64,000 bases of DNA from Thunnus maccoyii (taxonomy: Eukaryota; Chordata; Actinopteri; Scombriformes; Scombridae), in contig NC_056554.1 in the NCBI RefSeq assembly GCF_910596095.1, positions 6,742,501-6,806,500 of the forward strand, in the 5' to 3' direction. The notes under the pieces are model-generated. The model was given only the letters and a program-made list of their open reading frames with translations, made no database searches and was not told where the DNA came from. Below are positions 60,801 through 64,000 of the stretch, piece after piece; the stretch's first letter is position 1, and the number at the start of each line of letters is the position of its first letter. A program made the translations under genes and the position numbers.

Positions 60801-63800
60801 GCTGACATAAAAGAATGGGGGGGGCCGACTGTGAGGGACACAGGAGCCAAGACAGGAGCCACTGACGAGGTCGGAAGTTATTGTTTCAGCTTACAGACAT
60901 CCACAGTGACAAGAATCTTATCACTCTGTTGAACTTATTGTGATCCCACGGTGATGGCCACAAGTGTGGAGAGCATTCCAGGACAGGAACCTCATCACTG
61001 GAGTTTCTCCCTGGCTAAATTTCTGTCTACTACATGTCTGTCATTTGGCCAATAAGTAAAGCACTTAACCTTGCAAATACTCCAGTGAAACTCCTTGCTC
61101 GCCAACAATACAACACGGTGGTTGCCAAAAAAAAAAAAAGACAGTGTGTAACTGTATAGACGACTCCTCTTGCAACTATTCCTGCACAATGTAAAGAGAA
61201 TTGTTTCATGTTTCATTGTTTAAGAATGGATTAAATACAAAATCAGTCATTCTTTGTCTAGTCATTCTCAACTACTACTAAAACAGTAAGTAGAGCCAAA
61301 TATTTCATTAGATTGATCTGGAATTTTAGTCAGACAGAATGTAATCAACCAAGTACAAAACGTTCAACCGCTCATTAACTTTTCAGAATACTTAATTACT
61401 TACTTAATTTACAAATAATTGCTATTTGAAAAGGACTGAATCATAACTGGCCTTAATACCACCGAACCTACACTACCTGAAGCCAATGTGGAAGTACCAT
61501 AAAGTGCAATACCACAGATGGCCACTAGATGCTAGCCCCAGTTGATTCCAATTCAAAAAGCATCAACTTCTCTCCAGAAATACTAAGTCAATCACTTTTT
61601 TCAGTACATCAGTATGGTCACAATCGGTACTTTTGGGCACACTAATAAGTATGCTGGTGGTCATTTTGTAAATTATTGCTCCGCTAGTAAGATGTGAAGA
61701 CTTGTAGTAGCTTTGATGTCTGCCGTGTGAGCATCGATTGACAGCTGTGACTGACAGTTGGCTCACCTGCTGCTCTCCCTGGCTCTGGGACTCGCACTGA
61801 GTCAGACTATTGTCCATAATGTTACTTAATTATGATACCTGCCCTGTTTGATAAGTATCAAGACATTAGCTAAAGTAGCTGACATTAACCCCAGTGTGCA
61901 GTGCTCGGTGTTCCCAGTAAACTAGCGTTAGCTTCAGTCTTATCTTATACAGTCTATGACTGCCACCAACAACACCCCATCCTCCCTCTGATCTTTCTCC
62001 CTTCTTTTCATCTCTGCTGACCACAAATCAGTCCTCAGATATGTCCCTGTTTATCAGCTGACCTGTGAGCAATTCATTGGTTGTATTATCTTTTTTTTCA
62101 TGTGCCTGGTATTCTTCCTGTTGCCAAGTTGCCTTGTGTGGTATTTCTTTCTACCGAGTTGCCTGAGCCTCACACCTTCTGTTATCCAATGGGCCTCTCA
62201 TCACTTGTGATTTCCACTTCACACTCTTCTCCCCTCTTTTGGCTGTCCTGTCTGGTATTTCCCTGACTTGACAGTCCTGGCTGTAAACCCTGTACTGCTT
62301 GAGACTGCAGGTTTAACTTTTCAACTCAACCTTTAACCTGTATTCTGTACTGTGTGGATATGAACACACATTTTATAATGATGTGCACACATTGTTCTTT
62401 ACTTTCTTTTAGTTTGTCTTTGGTTTGGTTGATTTATTTACAAATTCATGTCCAACAACTGGCCACATAATCATGATACACAATAAAACAATTGTCTAAC
62501 ATAAAGTGATAATCTGATTACTCCAGTGACTGTGTGCTTTAGAAATTTACAGCCATGGGAAGTGAGAGTAAAAACACTTGAGCATTCTTTGAGGCTCAAC
62601 ATCTCCCCTTTGCCTTCCTCTTATTTACCTTTTTTATTTCTCCATTTACACCAAAAGAAAGCCTTAAAAAGTATTCTGATCCAACCTTGCTGTTCTGACT
62701 GAAACCCACGTATTGTTTTGCATCCAACTAAGCCTTTCGCTTTTGCACCTTGTTTTTTCTCCAGTTGCATCTTAGTCAGCTCCACACAACAGCCTGCTGG
62801 TACTGTGAAGAAACACTCTCATTAGTTATGCTAGCTTTCACCCTGATAATCTCTGTAAATGCATTTCATTCTGTTCTCAAAAAACTCACAGTCATGGTTT
62901 CATATTGTGGTCATGTGATCAATGCTATGTATATCACTATGTGTGTGTTTTTTTTAATTAAGAGGACATGTCAGTGAAACTGTGTTGATCATGTCACAAT
63001 TATATTTTTATTTTTGTTCAATTTATTACATAAAACATAGCTATGCCTTAATGTTTGCAGAAAATATTGTGTTTTTTTCCCCAAACAACACCAAAATATA
63101 TTATTTATCAAGGGGTGCCAAAACTTTTGCATACGCCTGTATGCAGGAGGCAGGTGCAATGACTGAGAGGTAAAGGAAAGAATAGGGAGGGCCCTTTCAT
63201 TGTGGACCTGGGCAGCAGACTGGCTTATAGAATGTGAATGCAACACAAGGAGATAGGGGGAATTTGAGTTGTTGCAGTACATTGGGAGGTACTGCCAACA
63301 TATGTTAAGCACGTGTGAACACCCATGCAAGTCCAAGGCAGTGAGTGGGGTGCTAGATAAGACCACCTAATGACTTAAGTCCTGAAAGGAGACTTAAACC
63401 CTCACACTGGCAATGATTTGGACAACTAGAGTGGCATGTCTGAGGAATGGCATCCTTGTTCTGAACCTAAACAATGTTCAAAATGACCATAAACATTTAC
63501 ACTAAATTCCAGGATCACTCTGGAGTACTGTGCTACTCTTCTGAGCCATTTGGCTTTTAGTGAGTAAATTAATCTTGTTCACCGTGGGCACTGGAGTCAA
63601 ATGCTCCTAGAGTCTTTTTGAAATTACAGTAGATCTTATCAAAATCTGGATAGTATCCAGCTCGGTGATTTAAGACACATCTTTGCCAATTTCATCTTTG
63701 TAGCATTATTAGGACAAGTTCTCTTTTGCACTCTAGATCAGTTTGCAGGAGAGTGCAATGCAGCTGAGGCCATGAAGCTTAATACTTCTGCATTAAGGGG

Positions 63801-64000
63801 ATACAGTGTACATATAGCGGTGTAGCTGATGTGCTCCTCCTCAAAACACAACCACACAGTAAGGCTACAGCCACTACAGAGTTACTGTGATTGGTCTGCT
63901 TAGGCTCATTGTATTTGCTTCTACAAGTTTCTGATGCTGGTGGAGACTGTTGAGAAACAGCAGGAAGCAAACTGAATCAAAACTCAATTATATTCTTCTT
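57861..64000. other. Right end of window; no gene recognised
   Basis: AT-rich DNA with a (GT)n run at 60703-60728, a G-rich/CT-biased patch at 60360-60480, and near 63110-63140 an aggggtgccaaaacttttgcat end resembling a fish DNA-transposon terminus. None of the ORFs up to 125 codons has a recognisable domain, and no convincing splice-linked exons were found. Confidence 0.45.
60703..60728. repeat. (GT)n microsatellite
   Basis: About 13 GT units with one GC interruption. Confidence 0.9.

Overview
This looks like nuclear DNA of a teleost fish, most likely a percomorph. Three things point there: an erythropoietin gene (epo) whose five exons read like known percomorph/pufferfish epo, a single-exon pop7 (RNase P/MRP subunit p20) next to it as in other vertebrates, and a tandem cluster of fish-type interferon-induced very large GTPase genes (GVIN/VLIG) among AT-rich DNA full of fish repeats. 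All calls come from reading the sequence; no alignment or database search was run.

Layout. (1) 1-10 kb: the 5' half of GVIN gene A on the minus strand. Its giant last exon runs off the left edge, preceded by two fibronectin type III (FN3) exons, an acidic exon, a start-codon exon, and a 5'UTR exon with TATA box and IRF-type site. (2) 10.6-21 kb: GVIN gene B, with no FN3 exons; 4.7 kb of its CDS lies in one exon. (3) 21.5-24.5 kb: a duplicated, broken copy of pop7 and its flanks. (4) 24.6-38.7 kb: GVIN gene C, with FN3 exons like A, an orphan GVIN tail just downstream, and three candidate first exons. (5) 39-46.4 kb: transposons, then intact pop7 (+ strand). (6) 46.5-55.2 kb: epo (- strand), tail-to-tail with pop7. 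(7) 55.2-64 kb: no gene recognised; one degraded LINE with a restriction-like endonuclease.

History. Roughly 10.64-24.52 kb and 24.59-46.37 kb are two copies of one segment (GVIN + pop7 + DNA up to about 180 bp from the epo stop). The right breakpoint lies just past the epo coding end, so the epo-side copy is probably the original and the inner pop7 decayed. Gene C is a mosaic: its FN3/start/promoter block resembles gene A, while its farthest upstream first exon resembles gene B. The GTPase cores of B and C are nearly identical although their tails have diverged, which suggests gene conversion.

Function. GVIN genes are interferon-responsive giant GTPases thought to act in cell-autonomous immunity. 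Promoters of A, B and C carry IRF-type elements close to TATA-like boxes, but of different subtypes (ETS-IRF composite, ISRE, PRDI-like). pop7 is a housekeeping RNA-processing gene and epo a haematopoietic cytokine; they appear to be syntenic bystanders of the GVIN expansion.
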